Shown here piece after piece: positions 1-5,646 of a stretch of 10,957 nucleotides of DNA. Origin of the DNA: Gammaproteobacteria bacterium (GTDB lineage: Bacteria > Pseudomonadota > Gammaproteobacteria > UBA6429 > Thiohalophilaceae); assembly GCA_011052165.1 (NCBI GenBank), contig DRJN01000286.1, positions 1 through 10,957 on the forward strand. The letters run 5' to 3'. Both the position numbers and the translations under genes were made by a program. Under the pieces are notes generated by a model, which had not been told where the DNA came from, searched no databases, and saw only the letters and a list, made by a program, of their open reading frames with translations. Every line of letters starts with the position of its first letter. Positions within the stretch are counted from its first letter, which is position 1.

Positions 1-157
1 TCCGGGAAGAGAGAACCTACTGCGGAAAAGCTGAATTTGGCCAGATTTTCCCCTATATTTTCGTTAAATATGCTCAATATTCGCCTCAAATAATGGAAAA
101 ATCTGACTCAAATCATCTTCCCCTCGCGACGGTTTCTATTCCCGGACAGGCTCCTAG
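1..157. mobile_element. MITE-like palindromic element, left end cut by window edge
   Basis: This non-coding stretch folds onto itself in a single ungapped register (position i pairs with 147-i). Of positions 1-52, 36 are Watson-Crick partners of positions 95-146 and 3 more are G:T pairs. The outer end TCCGGGAA (1-8) matches TTCCCGGA (139-146), and the right arm runs on as CAGGCTCCTAG (147-157), so the missing left tip should lie about 11 bases before the window. The centre (53-94) is AT-rich and unpaired. No reading frame for a transposase is present. Size near 168 bp, terminal inverted repeats and lack of coding capacity fit a miniature inverted-repeat transposable element mobilised in trans. 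It could instead be a remnant of one end of a larger insertion sequence. I do not assign a family. It lies 2 bases beyond the hisB stop codon. Confidence 0.6.
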
Positions 158-159
158 CT

Positions 160-753
160 TCAGAGCTGCCCCTTGGTTGAGGGCGTAATTCCCGACATGC
201 GCGGATCAGGCGTCAGCGCCATGCGTAGTGCCCGGCCGAAGGCCTTGAACACCGTCTCAGCGATGTGGTGAGCATTGTCACCCCGCAGATTATCGATGTG
301 CAGCGTGACCTGGGCATGATTGACAAAGCCCCGGAAAAATTCGGCCAGCAGATCGACATCAAAGCGGCCGATCTGCGCACGAGGATAGGGTACGTGGTAT
401 TCCAGCCCCGGACGCCCGGAAAAATCAATCACCACCCGCGACAACGCTTCGTCCAGTGGCACATAGGCATGACCGTAACGATGGATCCCCTTTTTATCGC
501 CCAGCGCCTGGAAAAAAGCCTGCCCAAGCGTGATCCCGATATCCTCCACTGTGTGGTGGTCATCGATGTGGACATCGCCTTTGGCCTTAACGTCCAGATC
601 CAGCATACCGTGACGAGCGACCTGATCCAGCATGTGTTCCAGAAAAGGCACGCCGGTCTCAAATCGAGCATCGCCCCGGCCATCCAGATTCAGGCTGATT
701 TCAATTTGTGTTTCCAGCGTTTCGCGCGACACGCGGGCCTGACGCTCTGACAT
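160..753 (-). CDS. hisB: Imidazoleglycerol-phosphate dehydratase
   Basis: HisB removes water from D-erythro-imidazoleglycerol phosphate to give imidazoleacetol phosphate, a late step of histidine synthesis in the cytoplasm; the family uses two metal ions. The 197 residues match the monofunctional form, without the N-terminal phosphatase domain of the bifunctional enteric enzyme. The two metal-binding signatures are HHTVED (66-71) and HHIAET (162-167), related by the internal repeat of the fold; FLEHM (37-41) is also typical. I chose the ATG at 751-753 because GGAG sits 6 bases upstream; an in-frame TTG four codons earlier has no ribosome site. No other his gene is visible. In many proteobacteria hisH follows hisB, but here the MITE-like element begins just past the stop codon, so any operon partner would lie beyond it. 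Confidence 0.96.
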   Translation of the reverse strand: MSERQARVSRETLETQIEISLNLDGRGDARFETGVPFLEHMLDQVARHGMLDLDVKAKGDVHIDDHHTVEDIGITLGQAFFQALGDKKGIHRYGHAYVPLDEALSRVVIDFSGRPGLEYHVPYPRAQIGRFDVDLLAEFFRGFVNHAQVTLHIDNLRGDNAHHIAETVFKAFGRALRMALTPDPRMSGITPSTKGQL

Positions 754-783
754 AGTGGACTCCAAACCGTGTTAATCTTACCT

Positions 784-812
784 AATATGCGCCTGAAAAA
801 CAGCCGCTACAA
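784..812 (-). promoter_or_regulatory. Candidate sigma-70 promoter for hisB
   Basis: On the minus strand TTGTAG (807-812) is followed after 17 bases by CATATT (784-789), about 30 bases before the hisB start codon. The -10 matches the consensus at 4 of 6 positions and the -35 at 3 of 6. No attenuator-like histidine-codon leader is visible in the short leader. Confidence 0.35.
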
Positions 813-918
813 TTTGCATAGGTGAAGGATACCGCGGATTCCGGCATAGTTGGAAGACCGAGAGGGCTAAATTTTGTAAGATGCTATTCCTGACTCTTTT
901 CTTAAGAAAAAATAACTT

Positions 919-947
919 TTGTTAATATTTGCAGAAATAAGTATATT
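919..947 (+). promoter_or_regulatory. Candidate sigma-70 promoter for the fnr-type gene
   Basis: TTGTTA (919-924) and TATATT (942-947) are separated by exactly 17 bases in an AT-rich stretch, predicting a start near 954 and a leader of about 105 bases. The -10 matches TATAAT at 5 of 6 positions. I saw no TTGAT-N4-ATCAA site nearby, so autoregulation by FNR is not supported from the sequence. The rest of the 305-base hisB/fnr intergenic region (754-1058) holds nothing else I can name. Confidence 0.45.
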
Positions 948-1058
948 CCCGCCGGATTTTTCATTAATATTTTGTACAGAACAGAAATGTTAAAAAACGA
1001 CGAGTGCGCGACAGAGGGGCTTCTCACCCTTAACGTTGCTCTCGCCACAGGTGTTTAA

Positions 1059-1844
1059 ATGCCAAAAGACAGAATTGTAAGGCTCGATGAAGTCCGCTCC
1101 CGCTGCCAGAGCTGCAGTCTGTTCGAGCTGTGCATGCCCATGGGTTTAGCCGAAGGCGATCTGGATAAACTCGACAGTATCATCAAGCGTCGGCGGCCGG
1201 TCGAAAAGGGTGAATATCTCTATCGTGCCGGCGATCCCTTTATCTCGGTCTATGCGGTGCGCTCCGGCAGTCTGAAAGCCTTCATCAGCACCCGCGATGG
1301 TCGTGATCAGATCATCAGTCTGCATCTACCCGGCGAACTCATGGGTCTGGACGCCATCAGCAGCAACCAGCACATCTGCTCGGCCATGGCGCTGGAAACC
1401 ACCAGCGTTTGTGAGTTGCCCTATGAGCAACTCGAAGCCCTGAGCCTGAGAATTCCCGGCCTGCAACACCATTTGCTGTCGCTAATGAGCGAAGAAATCC
1501 GCCATAATCAGTGCCACATGACCATTCTTGCGCGGCTGCCGGTGGACAGCCGGCTGGCCAGTTTTCTGATCAATCTCTCGGGGCGTTACCGGACACGAGG
1601 TTTTTCCTCAACCGAATTCAACCTTAGCATGTCGCGTAACGACATCGCCAACCTGCTGGGTATGGCGGTGGAGACCGTCAGCCGCCTGTTTACCCAGTTC
1701 CAGGAACAAGGCCTGTTGCAGGTAGAACGCAAGCACATCAAGATCCTGAACCACGACACGCTGCAAACCATGCATAACCGTTGCAGCGATCTGATCGCCA
1801 GTGAAGAAGCCAGCAAGGATAGCTCGTCCAGCAGCACCTCCTGA
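1059..1844 (+). CDS. fnr: FNR/Anr-type oxygen-sensing transcriptional regulator (CRP-FNR superfamily)
   Basis: This is a cytoplasmic regulator whose family carries an oxygen-labile [4Fe-4S] cluster: with the cluster it dimerises and controls anaerobic respiration genes. All four expected ligands are seen: C16, C19 and C25 in the N-terminal CxxC-x5-C motif, plus C107. Residues about 30-145 form the cyclic-nucleotide-binding-like beta-roll, 146-175 the dimerisation helix, and 185-230 the winged helix-turn-helix. The recognition helix has E205, S208 and R209 (VETVSR), the ExxSR pattern that reads TTGAT half-sites in E. coli FNR. At 261 residues it is slightly longer than E. coli FNR (250) because of a C-terminal tail ending in a serine run (255-259). 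The ATG at 1059 follows AGGTG by 5 bases. It is divergent from hisB. Paralogues such as Dnr lack the cluster cysteines, so FNR/Anr is the better call. Confidence 0.92.
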   Translation: MPKDRIVRLDEVRSRCQSCSLFELCMPMGLAEGDLDKLDSIIKRRRPVEKGEYLYRAGDPFISVYAVRSGSLKAFISTRDGRDQIISLHLPGELMGLDAISSNQHICSAMALETTSVCELPYEQLEALSLRIPGLQHHLLSLMSEEIRHNQCHMTILARLPVDSRLASFLINLSGRYRTRGFSSTEFNLSMSRNDIANLLGMAVETVSRLFTQFQEQGLLQVERKHIKILNHDTLQTMHNRCSDLIASEEASKDSSSSSTS

Positions 1845-1863
1845 CGTTACGATGAGACGGCGT

Positions 1864-1892
1864 GATGACGGTCATCTTCACAGAAAATTTTT
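1864..1892 (+). terminator. Weak terminator-like hairpin after fnr
   Basis: GATGA (1864-1868) and TCATC (1872-1876) form a 5-bp stem with a 3-base loop, but the T-rich run (1888-1892) begins about 11 bases further on, which is too far for a classical intrinsic terminator. The rest of the 189-base gap before the next gene shows no clear element. Confidence 0.2.
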
Positions 1893-2033
1893 ACCCGGCC
1901 CATTCCGAACCCAACGTTTACGTAAGCACTGTCTGACCCCGGCTCTTTGGTGTCATACACGACGCAGATATGCAATACTGTACTCACGATAAAAATAACT
2001 GCCGCCGGCAAATACCGGTACAGTGTGTAAACC

Positions 2034-3071
2034 ATGTTCGAGTATCCTGCAAAATTTCATTTTATCAACGCCCTGTTCGGCTTGCTGCTTTTGTTTAGCC
2101 ATGCCAGCCTCGCCGCTAGTCATGATGATCCCAACACTTCCGGTTTCGATGATCAACCGCTGAAAGAGGATATTGTCCTACCGGACTGGTTCAAAATGAG
2201 TTTTCTCGAACTCAGGGATGATGTGAGTGATGCCCGTGAAAACGGAAAAAAAGGACTGATTATCTACTTTGGCCAGAAACGCTGTCCTTATTGCAAGGCC
2301 CTGCTTGAAAAGGACTGGGGCCAGAAAGACATCATCCATTACACCCGGAAAAATTTTGACGTCATCGCCATCAATGTGCGCGGACAAAAATCGGTCATTG
2401 ATTTGAACGGCAAGAACTGGACGGAAAGAAGTTATTCTGTCGCCCAGAAAACCAATTTCACCCCCTCACTGGTATTCTACGATCTCCAGGGACGTGAAGC
2501 TCTGCGTCTGCGCGGCTATCGCCCCCCCTACCAGTTTCGCGCCGCACTTGAATATGCCGCCGACGCCCATTATCGGGAAGAATCCTTTCGCCATTATCTG
2601 GCACGCGCAGAAAAAGCCTTCCGTTACGGCAAGGACGGGCTCAATAAATATGACTCTTTTCTGCCCCCACCCTACATGCTTGATCGTAGTCACTTCGCTG
2701 CCGACCGTCCTCTGCTCGTCTCTTATGAACGGCCCCGCTGTCATGCCTGTGACATTCTACATGGCGGTCCGCTGAATGATCCCCGCATTCGCAAACTACT
2801 GGACAAGTTCGACGTGGTACAGCTGGACATGTCCACTGACCTTCCGTTAATCACCCCGAGCGGAAAAAAAACCACCACACGCCAGTGGGCGCAGGCTATG
2901 AATCTGGATTATGCGCCCACCCTGATTTTCTTTGACGAGCGGGGCCGGGAAATTATCCGCATCGACTCCGTGGTCTGGTTCTATCGCCTGCGGAATGTGC
3001 TGACCTACGTCATGAGTAAAGCCTACCAACGTCAGCCCAATTTCCAGAATTGGCGGCAGCAACAGCATTAA
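2034..3071 (+). CDS. Secreted protein with two tandem thioredoxin-like domains (SoxW-like)
   Basis: This is a predicted periplasmic thiol-disulfide protein. Residues 1-27 form a signal peptide: basic start, hydrophobic core INALFGLLLLF (11-21), and a likely cleavage after SLA (25-27). Domain 1 (about 55-180) has the redox motif CPYC (84-87) after a beta strand and a cis-proline candidate TPSLVF (143-148). Domain 2 (about 220-335) repeats the plan with CHAC (236-239) and APTLIF (294-299). In both, a strand ending in a DxxGRE turn follows the proline (150-155; 301-306). So each half looks like a thioredoxin fold capable of redox chemistry. Single-domain relatives include SoxW and other periplasmic thioredoxins that keep partner cysteines reduced. 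No transmembrane electron donor such as CcdA or DsbD is encoded nearby. The ribosome site is weak, and the start rests on the signal peptide. The partner is unknown. Confidence 0.8.
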   Translation: MFEYPAKFHFINALFGLLLLFSHASLAASHDDPNTSGFDDQPLKEDIVLPDWFKMSFLELRDDVSDARENGKKGLIIYFGQKRCPYCKALLEKDWGQKDIIHYTRKNFDVIAINVRGQKSVIDLNGKNWTERSYSVAQKTNFTPSLVFYDLQGREALRLRGYRPPYQFRAALEYAADAHYREESFRHYLARAEKAFRYGKDGLNKYDSFLPPPYMLDRSHFAADRPLLVSYERPRCHACDILHGGPLNDPRIRKLLDKFDVVQLDMSTDLPLITPSGKKTTTRQWAQAMNLDYAPTLIFFDERGREIIRIDSVVWFYRLRNVLTYVMSKAYQRQPNFQNWRQQQH

Positions 3072-3101
3072 AAGTTGATGTTGATGGGTGTACGAAATAG
3101 G

Positions 3102-3133
3102 GTAGGATGGGTAGAAGCAAAGCGAAACCCATC
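3102..3133. repeat. GTAGGATGGG-type palindromic dispersed repeat, copy 1
   Basis: GATGGGT (3106-3112) and ACCCATC (3127-3133) are perfect inverted arms of 7 bp around a 14-base loop, preceded by GTAG and followed by ATTTT. The GTAGGRTGGG start is shared with another palindrome at 10871-10898. Repeats with this opening are widespread intergenic REP-like units in proteobacterial and cyanobacterial genomes (recalled, not searched). Lying 31 bases past the stop codon and followed by TTTT, it may double as a terminator for the upstream gene. Confidence 0.6.
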
Positions 3134-3166
3134 ATTTTGATTCAATACTAAACAATAGAAACGCGT

Positions 3167-3481
3167 ATGCCTAAAATCCAGAAACGCAGTAACAATCCAT
3201 TGGTATCCGTCTCCTCCAGCTCGATTCACGGCAAGGGACTGTTTGCAAAAAAGCCCATCCGCGCCGGCCAGCTGATTGGCATCGCTCAAGGCCGGCTGAC
3301 TAAAACCGACGGCCCCCATGTGCTGTGGCTAAGCGAGAAACAGGGCTTTGAGGTACATTGTTATCTGCGTTATATCAATCACAGCGACAACCCCAATGCG
3401 GCCTACTATGAATCACTTGAAGTGTGCGCCCTGCGTGATATTGCCCCGGGCGAGGAAATTACGCATCACTATGGGTGGTAG
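3167..3481 (+). CDS. Minimal SET-domain protein (putative protein-lysine methyltransferase)
   Basis: SET domains transfer a methyl group from S-adenosylmethionine to a lysine side chain of a protein. This 104-residue protein is almost only SET core. It has the N-terminal glycine motif HGKGLFA (21-27), then KPIRAGQLIG (29-38), the cofactor and pseudoknot motif YINHSDNPN (69-77), and the closing GEEITHHYGW (95-104) containing the presumed catalytic tyrosine Y102. The stretch between first and third motifs is only about 40 residues, and there is no post-SET cysteine cluster. The usual YxG of the second motif is replaced by IAQG (39-42). Activity and substrate cannot be told from the sequence. 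The start ATG has no clear ribosome site, but it directly precedes the conserved core. It stands alone between two repeat elements and converges with rhlB. Confidence 0.8.
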   Translation: MPKIQKRSNNPLVSVSSSSIHGKGLFAKKPIRAGQLIGIAQGRLTKTDGPHVLWLSEKQGFEVHCYLRYINHSDNPNAAYYESLEVCALRDIAPGEEITHHYGW

Positions 3482-3543
3482 CTGAACGCTCCAAGTGCTA
3501 AATGGCTGTTCCAAATACCCGAATTTCCATGCTCCCGGTGAGT

Positions 3544-3606
3544 GCTTCGACAAGGCTCTCCTGAGAAAAGCCGAAGGACTTCCTTCGACAAGCTCAGGAC
3601 GAACGG
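3544..3606. repeat. Dispersed CTTCGACAAG palindromic repeat
   Basis: Two direct copies of CTTCGACAAG (3545-3554 and 3583-3592) surround a perfect inverted repeat CGAAGGA/TCCTTCG (3572-3578 and 3581-3587) with a 2-base loop. The second copy continues CTCAGGACGAACGG (3593-3606). This TTCGACAAGCTCAGGACGA core is a familiar non-coding repeat in many bacterial genomes and is often mistranslated as the peptide PFVLSLSK; that is memory, not a search. It fills the 171-base gap between the convergent SET gene and rhlB and could act as a two-way transcription barrier. Confidence 0.65.
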
Positions 3607-3652
3607 TAATTTTTCTGACGTAGACGGACGGGTATTGGAAAAGCTACCTGAA

Positions 3653-4939
3653 TCAACCCGAGCGATGCCGTGGCGAAGCATTCCCCGAGCGGCCACCCCG
3701 GGTAGACGATCCCCGACCGCCGCCCTGACGCCGAGGCCTGCGTTCAATTTTTAAGGGCGGCTGGGGTTTCGGCAGCATGTCGGCGCTAATTTGCCGGACC
3801 GTGATCTTGTGCGCAATATAGTCTTCAATTTCCGGCAGGGAAAAGACATATTCATCGCAGGCAAAGCTGATGGCGTCGCCTTTGGCGCCGGCACGGGCGG
3901 TGCGGCCGATACGATGAACATAATCTTCCGCGTCCTGCGGCAGATCAAAATTGATGACATGGCTGACATCGGGAATATGCAGACCGCGCGCGGCGACATC
4001 GGTCGCCACCATGATTTTCAACTCCCCGTCGGTAAAACGCCTGAGCAGGCTCTGACGCTTTTTCTGCGGCACGTCACCGGTCAGCAGGGCGGTTTCATGA
4101 CCATTGCCCCCCAGGTAGGCGGCTACTTTTTCCGCCACCCGCTTGGTGTTGACGAATACCAGAGCACATTTCACTTCCCAGGTGCTCAACAGACCCAGTA
4201 GCAGCGGGATTTTTTCTTCCCTGGCGGGGTAGTACACCACCTCGGTGACCTTGTCGGCAGTAATCATCTCCGATTCAATCTTGACCGGCTGGGGATTATT
4301 CATGTGTTCATACGCCAGTTCCGCCACCCGGTGGGATAGGGTCGCCGAAAATAGCAGGCTCTGGCGCAACTCCGGTTGGGGCATGCGCCGCAACAGGTAT
4401 CGAATATCCTTGATAAAGCCCAGATCAAACATGCGATCGGCTTCATCCAACACCATCACCTGAATCTCATTAAGCTTGAATACACCCTGTTTGAAATAAT
4501 CGATAATCCGCCCCGGCGTGCCAATGAGAACATCCACGCCGTCTTCCAGCGTGCAACGTTGGCTTTCATAGCCGGTGCCACCGTAAGCCAGACCCAGTTC
4601 CAGTCCGGTATGTACCCCGATTTTTTCCGCATCGCGATGGATTTGCAGCGCCAGTTCCCGCGTGGGGGCCAGAATGATTGCTCGCAGGGGCCGGGGACCC
4701 TGCCCTGCGGCGGCGGGTTTGCGCAGCAAATTTGCGAATGTGGCAATTAAAAAAGCAGCGGTTTTGCCGGTGCCGGTCTGCGCCTGGCCACTCACATCCT
4801 TACCCGTAAGAGCGATTGGCAGCGTTTCTGCCTGAATCGGGGTGCAATAAGAAAATCCTGTATCTTCAATGCCTTGCTGTAATTCAGCCGGCAGATCAAA
4901 ACTTTTAAAAGTAATATCCGTAATATGTTTATCTGTCAT
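3653..4939 (-). CDS. rhlB: ATP-dependent RNA helicase RhlB (DEAD-box)
   Basis: RhlB unwinds structured RNA using ATP. In gammaproteobacteria it binds RNase E and feeds RNA to PNPase in the degradosome. The 428 residues show every DEAD-box motif in order: Q motif (F11 and TPIQ 33-36), Walker A AQTGTGKT (53-60), PTREL (92-96), TPGR (141-144), DEAD (165-168), SAT (198-200), VFVNT (261-265), ARGLHIP (317-323) and HRIGRTARAG (342-351). The tail from about 396 is rich in R and G, expected to bind RNA, and ends RHRSG, much like the RRSG end recalled for E. coli RhlB. The start MTDKHITDITF parallels the E. coli N-terminus. No purine-rich ribosome site precedes the ATG. Divergence from trxA and rho supports RhlB rather than RhlE or SrmB. 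Confidence 0.95.
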   Translation of the reverse strand: MTDKHITDITFKSFDLPAELQQGIEDTGFSYCTPIQAETLPIALTGKDVSGQAQTGTGKTAAFLIATFANLLRKPAAAGQGPRPLRAIILAPTRELALQIHRDAEKIGVHTGLELGLAYGGTGYESQRCTLEDGVDVLIGTPGRIIDYFKQGVFKLNEIQVMVLDEADRMFDLGFIKDIRYLLRRMPQPELRQSLLFSATLSHRVAELAYEHMNNPQPVKIESEMITADKVTEVVYYPAREEKIPLLLGLLSTWEVKCALVFVNTKRVAEKVAAYLGGNGHETALLTGDVPQKKRQSLLRRFTDGELKIMVATDVAARGLHIPDVSHVINFDLPQDAEDYVHRIGRTARAGAKGDAISFACDEYVFSLPEIEDYIAHKITVRQISADMLPKPQPPLKIERRPRRQGGGRGSSTRGGRSGNASPRHRSG

Positions 4940-4988
4940 AATACAGGGAGCATAACAGATAAGTCCGCCACGAAGATAATTATGGGAC

Positions 4989-5017
4989 TTGAAATAAAGC
5001 GCCGCATAGGCTCAAAT
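4989..5017 (+). promoter_or_regulatory. Candidate sigma-70 promoter for trxA
   Basis: TTGAAA (4989-4994; 5 of 6 consensus matches) and TCAAAT (5012-5017; 4 of 6) are separated by 17 bases, predicting a start near 5024 and a leader of about 25 bases. It lies in the 110-base rhlB/trxA divergent region. A rhlB promoter on the other strand could not be placed with confidence. Confidence 0.45.
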
Positions 5018-5049
5018 ACGGGTAATACAAACAACTGGGAGAAATAGCG

Positions 5050-5376
5050 TTGAGCGATAAAATTGTTTATGCGACCGATGACAGCTTCGAGCAGGAAGTC
5101 GTAAACGCCGAAGGGCCGGTACTGGTTGACTACTGGGCGGACTGGTGCGGCCCCTGCAAAATGATCGCACCCATCCTGGATGAAATTGCCGATGAGTATG
5201 ATGGCAAACTAAAAATCGTCAAGCTGAACATCGATGAAAACCCCACCACTCCACCCAAATTTGGCATTCGCGGAATTCCGACCCTGATGCTGTTCAAGAG
5301 CGGCAATGTCGAAGCGACCAAGGTGGGGGCCGTGTCAAAATCACAGCTGACCGCCTTCATTGACAGCAATCTTTAA
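5050..5376 (+). CDS. trxA: Thioredoxin 1
   Basis: A small cytoplasmic dithiol protein that, reduced by thioredoxin reductase, passes electrons to ribonucleotide reductase, methionine sulfoxide reductase and other targets. It has 108 residues, the normal length, with the active site WCGPC (C33 and C36), the cis-proline P77 in GIPTLMLF, and the buried D27 (VLVDYW). The match to E. coli TrxA is close along the whole length. Translation starts at TTG: GGGAG lies 8 bases upstream, and the E. coli-like N-terminus MSDKI begins exactly there, with no in-frame ATG nearby. It sits between divergent rhlB and downstream rho, as in enteric bacteria. The gap to rho is 270 bases, so rho probably has its own leader or control region. 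Confidence 0.97.
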   Translation: MSDKIVYATDDSFEQEVVNAEGPVLVDYWADWCGPCKMIAPILDEIADEYDGKLKIVKLNIDENPTTPPKFGIRGIPTLMLFKSGNVEATKVGAVSKSQLTAFIDSNL

Positions 5377-5391
5377 CCCGGTTTCACCCCT

Positions 5392-5440
5392 GAATTCGTT
5401 CGGTCTGTTCAATAATATTCAATCCGGACTGGACGAATTC
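5392..5440 (+). promoter_or_regulatory. Long hairpin in the trxA-rho intergenic region
   Basis: As RNA, 5392-5407 and 5425-5440 form a continuous 16-bp stem (three pairs are G:U) around a 17-base AU-rich loop. The stem ends are GAATTCG and CGAATTC. It starts 15 bases after the trxA stop. No T tract follows, so it is not a standard intrinsic terminator; it may protect the trxA 3' end or act in the rho leader. Confidence 0.6.
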
Positions 5441-5445
5441 ATGAT

Positions 5446-5646
5446 TTGATGTTAATTTTACAGGACAATAAGTATTTCGTAGCAACCGAAGCCATTAAGC
5501 ACACTGCCCTTGCCGGCAAATCTCAGAACATATCCAGAAATTCAAGTTTCCCGACATCGTGGCGTTGCGCCTGTTCGTCGTAGTACCCAGCAAGTCAAAA
5601 TAACATCTTTTTTTTTGCCATCCTTATTGATTGAAGATAAACCGTA
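5446..5646 (+). promoter_or_regulatory. Probable rho leader region with T9 tract
   Basis: No gene is visible here. TTGATG (5446-5451) could be a -35 element, but the matching -10 is poor (AAGTAT, 5470-5475, 18 bases on). A run of nine T (5608-5616) lies about 30 bases before the rho start and has no adjoining stem, so it is not an intrinsic terminator; a U-rich leader could bind ribosomal protein S1 or Hfq. In E. coli rho represses itself by early termination in its leader, and this 270-base gap could serve the same purpose. No rhoL-like peptide frame was found. Confidence 0.35.

Noticed and set aside
265..750. 161-codon plus-strand frame inside hisB
   Set aside because: It is the antisense shadow of a clearly conserved hisB and shows no family motif.
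754..765. TTG start four codons upstream for hisB
   Set aside because: There is no ribosome site before it, while GGAG lies 6 bases before the ATG.
1801..2035. Small frames on both strands between fnr and the thioredoxin-like gene
   Set aside because: They overlap fnr or the flanking gene, lack ribosome sites and have no recognisable protein sequence.
3469..3747. 92-codon minus-strand frame between the SET gene and rhlB
   Set aside because: Its PFVLSLSKE peptide is the usual mistranslation of the dispersed CTTCGACAAG repeat.
5441..5449. ATG-ATT-TGA minigene as a rhoL-like leader peptide
   Set aside because: It is only two codons long, overlaps the edge of the hairpin and has no ribosome site.
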